NCBI RefSeq assembly: GCF_004886325.1
Contig: NZ_QXFN01000004.1
Location: forward strand, 677,368-741,367
Direction of reading: 5' to 3'
Length of the DNA: 64,000 nucleotides
DNA from: Cellulomonas telluris
GTDB lineage: Bacteria > Actinomycetota > Actinomycetes > Actinomycetales > Cellulomonadaceae
This document shows, in pieces, positions 37,424-48,119 of this stretch (position 1 is the stretch's first letter; each line of letters begins with the position of its first letter). The notes beneath the pieces are model-generated. The model saw nothing but the letters and a program-made list of their open reading frames with translations. It made no database searches and was not told the origin of the DNA. A program made the position numbers and the translations under genes.

Positions 37424-38302
37424 GTGACGTTCAGCGAGGGTGGCGGCTTCGAGGGCGGCCGGGTCAAGCGACGCTCCGGCGGTGCGGTCGCGGCCGGCGG
37501 CGGCGGTCTGATCGGGGTGATCGCGCTGGCGATCTACCTGTTCACCGGTCAGGACGTCTCCCCGCTCCTCGGCGGGGCGGCACCGGACGGGGGCGGCGGG
37601 CAGGAGTCCTCCCTGGTCGAGTACTGCACCGTCGAGCAGGCGAACGAGAACCCCGACTGCCGGCTCGAGGTCACGATCCAGGCCCTGGACACCTACTGGG
37701 CCGAGGAGCTCGCGTCCGCGGGTGGCTCGTTCCAGGCGCCCGAGGCTGCCGTCTTCGAGGGCAACGTCTCCACCGCGTGCGGCGCCGCCTCGTCGGCGAC
37801 CGGGCCCTTCTACTGCCCGGCGGACCAGTCGATCTACGTCGACCTCGGCTTCTTCCGGACGCTGCAGACGCAGTTCGGCGCCCAGGGCGGTCCCCTCGCC
37901 GAGATGTACGTGTACGCGCACGAGTACGGCCACCACGTCCAGAACCTCACGGGCGTCTTCCAGCGCGCGGACCGCAGCGGCGGCGGCGCCGAGTCCGACT
38001 CGGTGCGCGTCGAGCTCCAGGCCGACTGCTACGCCGGCATGTGGGCCGGTGCCGCCACGCAGACCCTGCGGCCGGGCACGGACGTCCCCTACCTGCAGCC
38101 CATCACGGCCGAGGAGCTGGCCCAGGCGCTCGACGCGGCCGCCGCGGTCGGCGACGACCACATCCAGCAGCAGTCCGGCGGAGGCGTGGACTCCGACACC
38201 TGGACGCACGGCTCCAGCGAGCAGCGCCAGCGCTGGTTCACCATCGGCTACGAGCAGGGCTCCCTGGAGGCGTGCGACACGTTCGCCGCGCAGACGCTCT
38301 GA
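37424..38302 (+). CDS. Neutral zinc metallopeptidase (YpfJ family)
   Basis: The 292-residue protein starts TFSEGGGFEGGRVKRRSGG and has one membrane helix near residues 25-42 (GGGLIGVIALAIYLFTG), so the catalytic part faces outside. The zinc site is YAHEYGHHVQNLTG near residue 165 (HExxH), with the third ligand region ELQADCYAGMW near residue 200. It also has QSIYVDLGFF, a family hallmark. Substrates are unknown. It is a single leaderless gene closed by a terminator. Confidence 0.92.
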   Translation: MTFSEGGGFEGGRVKRRSGGAVAAGGGGLIGVIALAIYLFTGQDVSPLLGGAAPDGGGGQESSLVEYCTVEQANENPDCRLEVTIQALDTYWAEELASAGGSFQAPEAAVFEGNVSTACGAASSATGPFYCPADQSIYVDLGFFRTLQTQFGAQGGPLAEMYVYAHEYGHHVQNLTGVFQRADRSGGGAESDSVRVELQADCYAGMWAGAATQTLRPGTDVPYLQPITAEELAQALDAAAAVGDDHIQQQSGGGVDSDTWTHGSSEQRQRWFTIGYEQGSLEACDTFAAQTL

Positions 38303-38319
38303 CACGACCCGCGCGGACG

Positions 38320-38356
38320 ACGACGGCCCGGTCCCCACGGGGGGCCGGGCCGTCGT
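38320..38356. terminator. Bidirectional terminator between zinc peptidase and sufT
   Basis: Outer 12-base perfect stem and inner four-base CCCC/GGGG stem lie between two convergent stop codons. Confidence 0.7.
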
Positions 38357-38369
38357 GGCACGCGGTGCG

Positions 38370-38765
38370 TCAGATGTTGAAGCCGAGCGCCCGCATCTGC
38401 TCGCGACCGTCGTCGGTGATCTTCTCGGGGCCCCACGGCGGCATCCACACCCAGTTGATGCGGAAGCCGTCGACGATGCCGTCGAGGGCCTGGGCCGACT
38501 GGTCCTCGATGACGTCGGTGAGCGGGCACGCCGCCGACGTGAGCGTCATGTCGATGACCGCGGTGTTGTCGCCGTCGATCGCGACGCCGTAGACGAGGCC
38601 CAGGTCGACGACGTTGATGCCGAGCTCGGGGTCGATGACGTCGCGCAGCGCCTCCTCGACGTCGGCGACGTTGGCGGGCGCGGACGCGGGCGCCGCGGCC
38701 GCGGCGACAGGGGCGTCGTCGGGCGCCGTAACCGGCGCGGGGCTGGTGGTGGGTTCGGTGGTCAT
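38370..38765 (-). CDS. sufT: Metal-sulfur cluster assembly factor SufT (DUF59)
   Basis: The 131-residue protein ends the suf operon. After a 45-residue Ala/Pro-rich start it has the DUF59/MIP18 core: VEEALRDVIDPELGINVVDLGLVYGV and SAACPLTDVIEDQ with the conserved Cys, ending WGPEKITDDGREQMRALGFNI. SufT proteins help mature Fe-S enzymes such as aconitase. ATG 38765 overlaps the sufU stop (ATGA). Counterpart of Rv1466. Confidence 0.93.
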   Translation of the reverse strand: MTTEPTTSPAPVTAPDDAPVAAAAAPASAPANVADVEEALRDVIDPELGINVVDLGLVYGVAIDGDNTAVIDMTLTSAACPLTDVIEDQSAQALDGIVDGFRINWVWMPPWGPEKITDDGREQMRALGFNI

Positions 38766-39249
38766 GCGTCCTCCCGGGCGCGTGCGCCGGACGTGATGAG
38801 GGCGTCGGACAGGGCGGTCCACCCCAGCAGCGCGCACTTCACGCGTGCCGAGAACCGCCCGACGCCCGTGAAGGCGGTGGCGTCGCCGAGGAGGTCCTCG
38901 GCGTGCTCGTCGTCGAGACCGGCGCCCTTGGACTGCATGAGCGCGCGGAACGTGGCGGCGAGCTCGTCGACGCCCGCGAGGTCCTTGTCGACGACGAGGT
39001 CGTGCAGCACCGAGACGGAGGCCTGCGAGATGCTGCAGCCCTGCCCCTCCCAGCGCACGTCGCGCACGACGCCGGCGTCGTCGAGGTCGACCTGCAGGGT
39101 CACCTCGTCACCGCACGTCGGGTTCACCTGGTGCGACTCGCCGGTGACCGCGGCGGCCTCGCCCGCGGTGCCGAGCCCCCGCCCGTGCGGGAACTTGGCG
39201 TGGTCCAGGATGACCTGCTGGTACAGCTGCTCCATCGATCCGGTGCTCA

Positions 39250-39250
<1 letters not shown>
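38762..39250 (-). CDS. sufU: SufU, zinc-dependent sulfur transfer protein
   Basis: The 162-residue protein has the three conserved Cys of SufU: NPTCGDEV near residue 44, GQGCSISQAS near residue 70 and VKCALLGW near residue 136. SufU accepts sulfur from SufS by exchanging a zinc ligand and passes it to the SufBCD scaffold. The start overlaps the sufS stop by one base (TGATG). Counterpart of Rv1465. Confidence 0.94.
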
Positions 39251-41458
<2,208 letters not shown>

Positions 41459-41478
41459 CTCGGGGTACTCCTCGGGGT

Positions 41479-41811
41479 TCAGAGCGGGGCGTCGACGTCG
41501 ACGAGCACACGCTCGCCGTCGACGGTCACGGGGTAGACGGGGACGGGACGGATGGCCGGCGGCGACAGCGGCTTGCCGCTGCGCAGGTCGAAGCGCGACC
41601 CGTGCAGCCAGCACTCGACCGTGCAGTCCTCGACCTCGCCCTCGGAGAGGGAGACGGCGCCGTGCGAGCAGACGTCGCTGATGGCGTGCCACTCGCCGGC
41701 CTCGTCACGGACGACGGCGACCTCGACGGGTCCCGCCTCGCCCTCGAGCTCGACGCGCAGCGTGCCGGCGACGGGCACGTCGTCGGTCATGCAGGCCAGC
41801 TGAGCGGTCAT
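41479..41811 (-). CDS. Rieske [2Fe-2S] ferredoxin in the suf operon
   Basis: The 110-residue protein has both halves of a Rieske site: CSHGAVSLSEG near residue 47 (C-x-H) and CWLHGSRFDL near residue 66 (C-x-x-H). Its short single-domain form is that of dioxygenase-type ferredoxins. In many actinobacteria it lies between sufD and sufC; it may carry electrons for cluster assembly, but no function is proven. ATG 41811 overlaps the sufD stop (ATGA). Confidence 0.92.
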   Translation of the reverse strand: MTAQLACMTDDVPVAGTLRVELEGEAGPVEVAVVRDEAGEWHAISDVCSHGAVSLSEGEVEDCTVECWLHGSRFDLRSGKPLSPPAIRPVPVYPVTVDGERVLVDVDAPL

Positions 41812-43106
41812 GCCTCGTCCGCCGGGGCGACCGCCTCGGACTCCTCGACCCGCGGGGTGCCGAGGATCTCGCTCATCGACTTCTCGAGCTCGGCCTCGAT
41901 CGAGGCGATGAGGCGCTCCTCGACCTCGGGCACGCCGATCTCGTGGATGAGCTCGGCGAAGAACCCGCGCACGACCAGGCGGCGTGCGTCGGCCTCCGGG
42001 ATGCCGCGGGCGCGCAGGTAGAAGAGCTGCTCGTCGTCGAACCGGCCGGTCGCGCTCGCGTGGCCGGCACCCTCGATGACGCCCGTCTCGATCTCCAGGT
42101 TGGGGACCGAGTCGGCGCGCGCCCCGTCGGTGAGGACGAGGTTGCGGTTGAGCTCGTACGTGTCGGTACCCTCGGCGGCCGCGCGGATGAGCACGTCGCC
42201 CACCCACACGGTGTGCGCGCCGGCGCCCTGCAGCGCGCCCTTGTACGTCACGCGCGAGATGCAGCTGGGCACCGCGTGGTCGACGAACAGGCGGTGCTCC
42301 TGGTGCTGGTCCGCGTCGGCGAAGTACGCGCCCAGCATCGTGACCGACGCGCCCTCGCCGACGAACTCGGCGTCGGGCGTGACGCGCACGACGTCGCCGC
42401 CGAGCGTGACCACGATGTGCTTGACGGACGCGTCGCGGCCGATGCGCAGGCGGTGGCTGGACGCGTGCACGGTGCCCTCGGCCCAGTCCTGCACGGACAC
42501 GACCGTGAGGTGTGCGCCGTCCTCCGCGACGATCTCGACCGTCTCGGTGAGGTTCGCGTGCCCGACGTGGTCGATGACGACGACGCCCTGCGACAGCGGC
42601 TCGGCGTGCACGAGCAGGTGCGTCGCCGTCGGCTCGGCGGCGATCTCGTCGCTCGCCGAACCCTCGACGACGATCGACGTCACCTTGGACGAGACCGACT
42701 CGCGCGGCAGCGTCAGCACGGTCGCGCGCCCGAACGACGCCCACGCCGCGGCGGCGGTGCGGTCGCCGGGCTCGCCGGCACGCCCGAGGCGCGCGTCGTC
42801 GCGGTCGACGATCTCGACGCGCGCCTCCGGCGACTCGACGACGGTGGTCAGCACGCCGTGGCCCGACAGCACCCCGCCGGTCGCGGCGCCGAACAGCGGC
42901 GCGAACCGGTCGACGGGCGCGAACCGCCACTCCTCCTCCCGGCCCGTGGGGACCGGGAAGTCGGCGACGTCGAAGCTCGTCGGGCGCAATGCGCGCGACG
43001 ACTCCGGGACGGTGCCCACGCCGTGGCTGTGGGCACCGTCCGCGACGGCACGCGAGTGGTCGGTCGAGAGGCCGACGCCGGCGCCCTCGTTCGTGGTGGT
43101 CGTCAT
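41808..43106 (-). CDS. sufD: Fe-S cluster assembly protein SufD
   Basis: The 432-residue protein pairs with SufB. The right-handed beta-helix core spans about residues 130-370 and the conserved C-terminal segment reads GVIEGAGHASATGRFDDEQLFYLRARGI with the functional His, then VRGFFAELIHEI. Its start overlaps the sufB stop by one base (TGATG). Counterpart of Rv1462; a longer divergent N terminus is normal for actinobacteria. Confidence 0.95.
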   Translation of the reverse strand: MTTTTNEGAGVGLSTDHSRAVADGAHSHGVGTVPESSRALRPTSFDVADFPVPTGREEEWRFAPVDRFAPLFGAATGGVLSGHGVLTTVVESPEARVEIVDRDDARLGRAGEPGDRTAAAAWASFGRATVLTLPRESVSSKVTSIVVEGSASDEIAAEPTATHLLVHAEPLSQGVVVIDHVGHANLTETVEIVAEDGAHLTVVSVQDWAEGTVHASSHRLRIGRDASVKHIVVTLGGDVVRVTPDAEFVGEGASVTMLGAYFADADQHQEHRLFVDHAVPSCISRVTYKGALQGAGAHTVWVGDVLIRAAAEGTDTYELNRNLVLTDGARADSVPNLEIETGVIEGAGHASATGRFDDEQLFYLRARGIPEADARRLVVRGFFAELIHEIGVPEVEERLIASIEAELEKSMSEILGTPRVEESEAVAPADEA

Positions 43107-44563
43107 CAGCCGACGGCCCCTTCCATCTGCAGCTCGATGAGGCGGTTGAGCTCGAGGGCGTACTCCATGGGCAGCTCGCGCGCGATGGGCTCGACGAACC
43201 CGCGCACGATCATGGCCATCGCCTCGGTCTCGGGCATGCCCCGGGACATCAGGTAGAACAGCTGGTCCTCGCTGACGCGCGAAACCGTCGCCTCGTGGCC
43301 CATCGACACGTCGTCCTCACGGACGTCGACGTACGGGTAGGTGTCCGAGCGCGAGATCTGGTCGACCAGCAGCGCGTCGCACAGCACGTTGGACGCCGAG
43401 TGCGAGGCACCCTCGAGGATCTGCACGAGGCCGCGGTAGGAGGTGCGGCCACCGCCGCGCGCGACCGACTTGGAGACGATCGAGCTCGACGTGTGCGGGG
43501 CCGCGTGGACCATCTTCGAGCCGGCGTCCTGGTGCTGGCCCTCGCCGGCGAACGCGATCGACAGCGTCTCGCCGCGCGCGTGCTCGCCCATGAGGTAGAT
43601 CGCCGGGTACTTCATGGTGACCTTGGAGCCGATGTTGCCGTCGACCCACTCCATCGTCCCGCCCTCGGCGACCGTGGCGCGCTTGGTCACGAGGTTGTAG
43701 ACGTTGTTCGACCAGTTCTGGATCGTCGTGTAGCGCACGCGGGCGTTCTTCTTCACGACGATCTCGACGACGGCCGAGTGCAGCGAGTCCGACTGGTAGA
43801 TCGGCGCCGTGCAGCCCTCGACGTAGTGCACGTAGGAGCCCTCGTCGGCGATGATCAGCGTCCGCTCGAACTGGCCCATGTTCTCCGTGTTGATGCGGAA
43901 GTAGGCCTGCAGCGGGATCTCGACGTGCACGCCCGGCGGCACGTAGACGAAGGAGCCGCCCGACCACGTGGCCGTGTTCAGCGACGCGAACTTGTTGTCA
44001 CCCGGGGGCACGACCGAGCCGAAGTACTGCTCGAAGATCTCCGGGTGCTCGCGCAGACCGGTGTCGGTGTCGAGGAAGATGACGCCCTGCTCCTCGAGCG
44101 ACTCCTGGATCTGGTGGTAGACGACCTCGGACTCGTACTGCGCGGCGACGCCCGCGACGAGGCGCTGCTTCTCCGCCTCCGGGATGCCGAGGCGGTCGTA
44201 CGTGTTCTTGATGTCCTCCGGCAGGTCCTCCCAGCTGGTGGCCTGCTTCTCGGTGGACCGCACGAAGTACTTGATGTTGTCGAAGTCGATGCCCGACAGG
44301 TCCGCGCCCCACCAGGGCATGGGCTTCTTGTCGAACAGGCGCAGCGCCTTCAGCCGCGTCCTGAGCATCCACTCCGGCTCGTTCTTCAGCCGCGAGATGT
44401 CGCGCACGACGTCCTCGGACACGCCGCGGCGCGCGCTCGCGCCGGCCACGTCCGGGTCGTGCCAGCCGTAGGTGTAGTTGCCGAGGGAGGCGATGGCCTC
44501 GTCCTGGCTCAGCGGCTCGGTCGCCGCCGGCCGGGTGGCCGTCTCGTCCGTGGGTGCGCTCAT
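43106..44563 (-). CDS. sufB: Fe-S cluster assembly scaffold SufB
   Basis: The 485-residue scaffold has [23 protein letters not shown] near residue 70, [21 protein letters not shown], the [10 protein letters not shown] Cys and, near residue 423-445, [25 protein letters not shown]. It has no intein, unlike its M. tuberculosis counterpart Rv1461. ATG 44563 has GGAAGG about eight bases upstream. It follows sufR by 73 bases and is probably cotranscribed from the sufR promoter. Confidence 0.96.
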   Translation of the reverse strand: MSAPTDETATRPAATEPLSQDEAIASLGNYTYGWHDPDVAGASARRGVSEDVVRDISRLKNEPEWMLRTRLKALRLFDKKPMPWWGADLSGIDFDNIKYFVRSTEKQATSWEDLPEDIKNTYDRLGIPEAEKQRLVAGVAAQYESEVVYHQIQESLEEQGVIFLDTDTGLREHPEIFEQYFGSVVPPGDNKFASLNTATWSGGSFVYVPPGVHVEIPLQAYFRINTENMGQFERTLIIADEGSYVHYVEGCTAPIYQSDSLHSAVVEIVVKKNARVRYTTIQNWSNNVYNLVTKRATVAEGGTMEWVDGNIGSKVTMKYPAIYLMGEHARGETLSIAFAGEGQHQDAGSKMVHAAPHTSSSIVSKSVARGGGRTSYRGLVQILEGASHSASNVLCDALLVDQISRSDTYPYVDVREDDVSMGHEATVSRVSEDQLFYLMSRGMPETEAMAMIVRGFVEPIARELPMEYALELNRLIELQMEGAVG

Positions 44564-44636
44564 GGTGTCGGTCCTTCCGTCGAGTGCACGTGCGGGGTCT
44601 GGGGGTTCGGGTACGGGGCGGGGGTCGCGGGCGGGG

Positions 44637-45368
44637 TCACCGTCCGCCGGTCGGTGGGGTGCGGGTCGGCACGCTGGTGGTGCACACGTGCCCGCCCGTG
44701 GTCAGGGTCGACAGGCGCTGCACGTGCACGCCCAGGAGGCGGCTGAACGCGCGCGTCTCCGCCTCGCACAGCTGGGGGAACTCGGCGGCCACGTCCTGCA
44801 CCGGGCAGTGCCCCTGGCACAGCTGGACGGCGGCGGCGCCCGGGACCGGCCGTGCCGACGCGGCGTAGCCGTCGCCCGCCAGCGCGTCGGCGAGCGCGTG
44901 GGCGCGGGCGCCGACGTCGTCGCCGGCGGCGTCGACCGCGGCGGCGTGCCGGGTCTCGAGCTCGCGCACGCGCTGCTCCGCGAAACGCTCCACGGCCTCG
45001 GGACCGGCCGCCTCGGCGAGGAAGCGCAGCGCCTCCGACGCGATCTCGGCGTACCGCTGCGACAGCGTCGCCTGGCCCTCGCCCGTCACGACGTAGCGAC
45101 GCGCGGGCCGGCCGCGGCCGCGGGCACCGCCGCGGCCCTCGTGGACGACGACCTGGCCGGCCTGCTCGAGCGCCGCGAGGTGGCGTCGCACACCGGCGGC
45201 GGTCAGGTCGAGCGCGGCGGCGAGGTCGGCGGCGCTGACCGGTCCGTCGCTCGCGACGATCCGCAGCACGCGGCGCCGTGTGCCGGCGTCGAGGTCGGAC
45301 CCGGCGACGGCGCCGGGCAGGACGGCGGGCGCGCCGGCAGGGGCGACGACGGGCAGCATGCTGCTCAC
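44637..45368 (-). CDS. sufR: Suf operon repressor SufR
   Basis: The 243-residue regulator has an N-terminal winged helix (about residues 25-95: [21 protein letters not shown], then [20 protein letters not shown]) and a C-terminal domain with [22 protein letters not shown] near residue 190-210, three Cys placed as the [4Fe-4S] ligands of SufR. Holo-SufR represses suf and loses DNA binding when the cluster is damaged. I start it at GTG 45368 with GGAGG five bases upstream; ATG 45359 is a possible later start. Counterpart of Rv1460. The palindrome at 45453-45474 is its likely operator. Confidence 0.9.
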   Translation of the reverse strand: MSSMLPVVAPAGAPAVLPGAVAGSDLDAGTRRRVLRIVASDGPVSAADLAAALDLTAAGVRRHLAALEQAGQVVVHEGRGGARGRGRPARRYVVTGEGQATLSQRYAEIASEALRFLAEAAGPEAVERFAEQRVRELETRHAAAVDAAGDDVGARAHALADALAGDGYAASARPVPGAAAVQLCQGHCPVQDVAAEFPQLCEAETRAFSRLLGVHVQRLSTLTTGGHVCTTSVPTRTPPTGGR

Positions 45369-45452
45369 GCTCACCTCCGCGGGGCCGGCCGGCGCCGGTC
45401 CGCGTGGTCGCGTCCGGCAGGACGTGCGCGCATCGGGTACGCGCACCTGATA

Positions 45453-45474
45453 TCGGCAACATCCTTGTTGCCGA
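45453..45474 (-). promoter_or_regulatory. Probable SufR operator
   Basis: TCGGCAAC and GTTGCCGA are perfect eight-base inverted arms separated by six bases, 85 bases before the sufR start. On the minus strand the right arm runs into GATATC, a possible -10 region, so a bound dimer would cover the promoter and repress the whole operon including sufR. Confidence 0.6.
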
Positions 45475-45516
45475 AATCCATCCCCGCAAGCAAGGTCAGC
45501 CTTCGTGAGCCGTGCC

Positions 45517-46110
45517 TCACACGAGCGTCGGCACGCCCGCCTGGCGCCGCCGCGCCGCCTCGAGGGCCTGCCGGCTCGACACCACCTGGTCCGACGGCGC
45601 GTGCTCGCGCTCGCGGCGCTCCAGCGCTGCGGCGAAGAGCACGGCCGCCTCCGCGTACCGGCCCTCGTCGTACCGCACCTTGCCCTGGTGCTGGTCGGCG
45701 AACGCGAGCACCGTCGCGCAGTCGCCGCGCACCTCGGACGCGTCCGTCCACTCCAGGCGTGCGGACGCGGCCGCGCGGACGAGGTCGATGACCGTGTCCG
45801 CGTCGGCGTGCCGCCGCTGCCAGTGCAGGACGTGGGCGACCCGCAGCAGCGGGCGGTACGCCTCGGGCGGCACCGTCCGCGGCACCGTGACCGCCGCCGC
45901 CTCGAGCGTCGGCGGACCGCCGCGCCGTGCGACGTCCGCCCAGCCCAGCTCCCGCGCGGACCCGAGCGCCCCCAGGATCCGCAGCCACACGACCCGCTCG
46001 CCGTCCGCCTGCGGCCCCCGCGCCTCCAGCTGCTCGACGTGGGCCCAGACCGCCGTCACGTCGCCGGGGACCTCCCGCAGGGAGTCGGGGTCGATGCGGT
46101 AGGTGGGCAC
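45517..46110 (-). CDS. Hypothetical protein, weak TPR-like C terminus
   Basis: The 197-residue soluble protein starts at GTG (VPTYRIDPDSLREVPGDVTA) after GGGAGAG; an in-frame ATG at 46158 would add 16 residues. It is helical, with a last unit resembling a tetratricopeptide repeat (HQGKVRYDEGRYAEAAVLFAAAL). I do not recognise the family. It lies upstream of sufR on the same strand and takes the place of the mannosyltransferase gene found there in mycobacteria. No Cys-based metal site is visible except a single Cys. Confidence 0.7.
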   Translation of the reverse strand: MPTYRIDPDSLREVPGDVTAVWAHVEQLEARGPQADGERVVWLRILGALGSARELGWADVARRGGPPTLEAAAVTVPRTVPPEAYRPLLRVAHVLHWQRRHADADTVIDLVRAAASARLEWTDASEVRGDCATVLAFADQHQGKVRYDEGRYAEAAVLFAAALERREREHAPSDQVVSSRQALEAARRRQAGVPTLV

Positions 46111-46295
46111 GGGCTCTCCCGTCGTCGTCGGATCCGCCGGCACGGCGCCGCGGGGCACCGACGCGTCACCCTAGGGGCGCACCCGCGCCGGCTGCGTCCG
46201 TCGTCCACCTGGGGGACATCCCGGACGAGCGGGGCGCAACCGACGCGGCCCGGGACCGCACGGGCGCACCCGCGCCCGGGCTCGCCGCGAGCACC

Positions 46296-46301
46296 TAGAC
46301 T
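46296..46301 (+). promoter_or_regulatory. -10 element for leaderless ABC ATPase mRNA
   Basis: TAGACT ends eight bases before GTG 46310 with no Shine-Dalgarno between. Confidence 0.5.
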
Positions 46302-46309
46302 CGCCCACC

Positions 46310-47257
46310 GTGCCGCACTCCCCCGCCGTCGAGGTCCGCGGGCTCGTCAAGCGCTACGGCGGCCGGACCGTGGTCGACGGCCTCGACCTCACCGCCGACT
46401 CCGGTCGCGTCACCGCCGTGCTCGGGCCCAACGGCGCGGGGAAGACGACGACCGTCGAGTGCTGCGAGGGCCTGCGCAGCCCCGACGCCGGCACGGTGCG
46501 CGTGCTCGGCCTCGACCCGGTCGCCCAGGGTGCCGCGCTGCGCCCCCGTGTCGGGGTCATGCTGCAGGACGGCGGCCTGCCGACCGGCGTGCGGGCCCGG
46601 GAGATGCTCGACCACGTCGCGCGCATGTACGCCGACCCCCTGAGCACCGACGAGCTCGCCGAGCGGCTCGGGCTCGGAGCCTTCGCGCGGACCACCGTCC
46701 GGCGCCTGTCCGGCGGCCAGCGGCAGCGCCTGGCGCTGGCCGTCGCCGTCGTGGGGCGTCCCCGCGTCGTCTTCCTCGACGAGCCGAGCGCGGGCATGGA
46801 CCCGCAGTCGCGCCTCGCGGTCTGGGAGCTCGTGCGCGAGCTGCGCGACCAGGGCGTCGCGGTCATCCTCACGACGCACCTCATGGAGGAGGCCGAGGAC
46901 CTGGCCGACCACGTGGTCGTCGTCGACGGCGGCCGCGTCCTCGCCGAGGGCACCGTGGCCGCGCTGCTCGCGGGCGGCCACGGACCCGCCACGGGCGAGC
47001 ACCCCGGCACGACGCTCGTCCTGCGCACCGAGCGTCCGGTGGACGCCGACGCCCTGCGGCGCACGCTCGGCGGCACCCTCGCCGTCGAGCAGCGGTCCGC
47101 CACCACGCTCGCGGTCACGGGCCCCGTCGGGCCGCGCACGCTCGCGGACGTCACCGCGTGGCTCGCGGCGCAGGACGTCCTGGCGACACGGCTCGACCTC
47201 GGCCCGCGCACGCTCGAGGACGTCTTCCTCGACCTCACCGGACGGAGCCTGCGATGA
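46310..47257 (+). CDS. ABC transporter ATP-binding protein (ABC-2 exporter type)
   Basis: The 315-residue protein has Walker A VLGPNGAGKTTTVECCEG near residue 40, RLSGGQRQRLALAVAVV, Walker B VVFLDEPSAGMDP and ILTTHLMEEAEDL, then a C-terminal domain of about 90 residues with TLEDVFLDLTGRSLR, typical of drug/polysaccharide exporters of the DrrA type. With the next gene it forms a transporter matching Rv1458c-Rv1457c; substrate unknown. Its stop overlaps the permease start (ATGA). Confidence 0.9.
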   Translation: MPHSPAVEVRGLVKRYGGRTVVDGLDLTADSGRVTAVLGPNGAGKTTTVECCEGLRSPDAGTVRVLGLDPVAQGAALRPRVGVMLQDGGLPTGVRAREMLDHVARMYADPLSTDELAERLGLGAFARTTVRRLSGGQRQRLALAVAVVGRPRVVFLDEPSAGMDPQSRLAVWELVRELRDQGVAVILTTHLMEEAEDLADHVVVVDGGRVLAEGTVAALLAGGHGPATGEHPGTTLVLRTERPVDADALRRTLGGTLAVEQRSATTLAVTGPVGPRTLADVTAWLAAQDVLATRLDLGPRTLEDVFLDLTGRSLR

Positions 47258-48036
47258 GCGCCCCGGCCCCCGCCGCCACCGCACCGGCCGACGGCGCCGC
47301 TCCCCCGGCCCGGCGCGTCCTCGCCCAGGCCGCGTTCGAGACCCGCACGATCCTGCGCAACGGCGAGCAGCTGCTCGTCACCGTCGTGATCCCCGTGCTC
47401 GCGCTCGTCGGGCTCGTGCGCGGCACGTTCGTCGAGATCGACACCGCGGGTGCCTCGCGCGTCGACTTCCTCACCCCCGGCCTGCTGGCGCTGGCCCTCA
47501 TGACGTCGGCGTTCACGTCCCAGGCCATCGCCACGGCGTTCGACCGGCGCAACGGCGTGCTGCGGCTCATGGCCACCACGCCGCTGGGTCGCGGCGGGCT
47601 GCTGGCGGGCAAGGTGCTCGGGGTGCTGGCGGTGCAGGTCGTGCAGGTCGTGCTCGTCGGCGGTGCCGCCGCCGCGCTCGGCTGGCGTCCCCCGGCCGCC
47701 GGGCTGGCGCTGGCGCTCGTGGGCGTCGTGCTCGGCACGGCCGCCTTCACGGCCCTCGCACTCCTCGTCGCCGGGACGCTGCGTGCGGAGGCCGTCCTCG
47801 CGCTGGCCAACCTGCTCCTGCTCGTCCTCGCCCTCGGCGGGGGCGTCATCGTGCCGGCCGGGGACCTGCCCGCGCCCGTGTCCGCCCTCGCGGGGTGGCT
47901 GCCGTCCGGCGCCCTGGGCGACGTGCTGCGCGGCTGCCTGCTCGACGGGACGCTGCCGCTCGCCCCGGCGCTGGTCCTGGCGGCGTGGACCGTCGGGCTG
48001 GGTGCGCTCGCGGCGCGCGTCTTCCGCTGGCACTGA
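47254..48036 (+). CDS. ABC-2 type transporter permease
   Basis: The 260-residue protein has six membrane helices. After a Pro/Ala-rich start comes FETRTILRNGEQLLVTVVIPVLALVGLV, then LMTSAFTSQAIATAFDRRNGVLRLMATTPLGRGGLLAGK, the DrrB/ABC-2 coupling region. It pairs with the preceding ATPase. In mycobacteria the cognate operon also ends with a CtaA-type gene, so a link to heme or oxidase biogenesis has been suggested by position only. Confidence 0.9.
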   Translation: MSAPAPAATAPADGAAPPARRVLAQAAFETRTILRNGEQLLVTVVIPVLALVGLVRGTFVEIDTAGASRVDFLTPGLLALALMTSAFTSQAIATAFDRRNGVLRLMATTPLGRGGLLAGKVLGVLAVQVVQVVLVGGAAAALGWRPPAAGLALALVGVVLGTAAFTALALLVAGTLRAEAVLALANLLLLVLALGGGVIVPAGDLPAPVSALAGWLPSGALGDVLRGCLLDGTLPLAPALVLAAWTVGLGALAARVFRWH

Positions 48037-48107
48037 CCCACGCCGGACGGACGCCCCGCGTCGTGTGACGCCCGCCTCCCCGTGCCGGGTGCGCCGCCCC
48101 CGGCGCC

Positions 48108-48113
48108 TACCCT
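48108..48113 (+). promoter_or_regulatory. -10 element for leaderless ctaA mRNA
   Basis: TACCCT ends six bases before GTG 48120 with no Shine-Dalgarno between. Confidence 0.5.
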
Positions 48114-48119
48114 GGACGC

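Noticed and set aside
46310-48036. ABC exporter as part of an antibiotic biosynthetic cluster
   Set aside because: Neighbours are housekeeping genes and the arrangement matches a conserved locus in mycobacteria; no biosynthetic enzymes are present.
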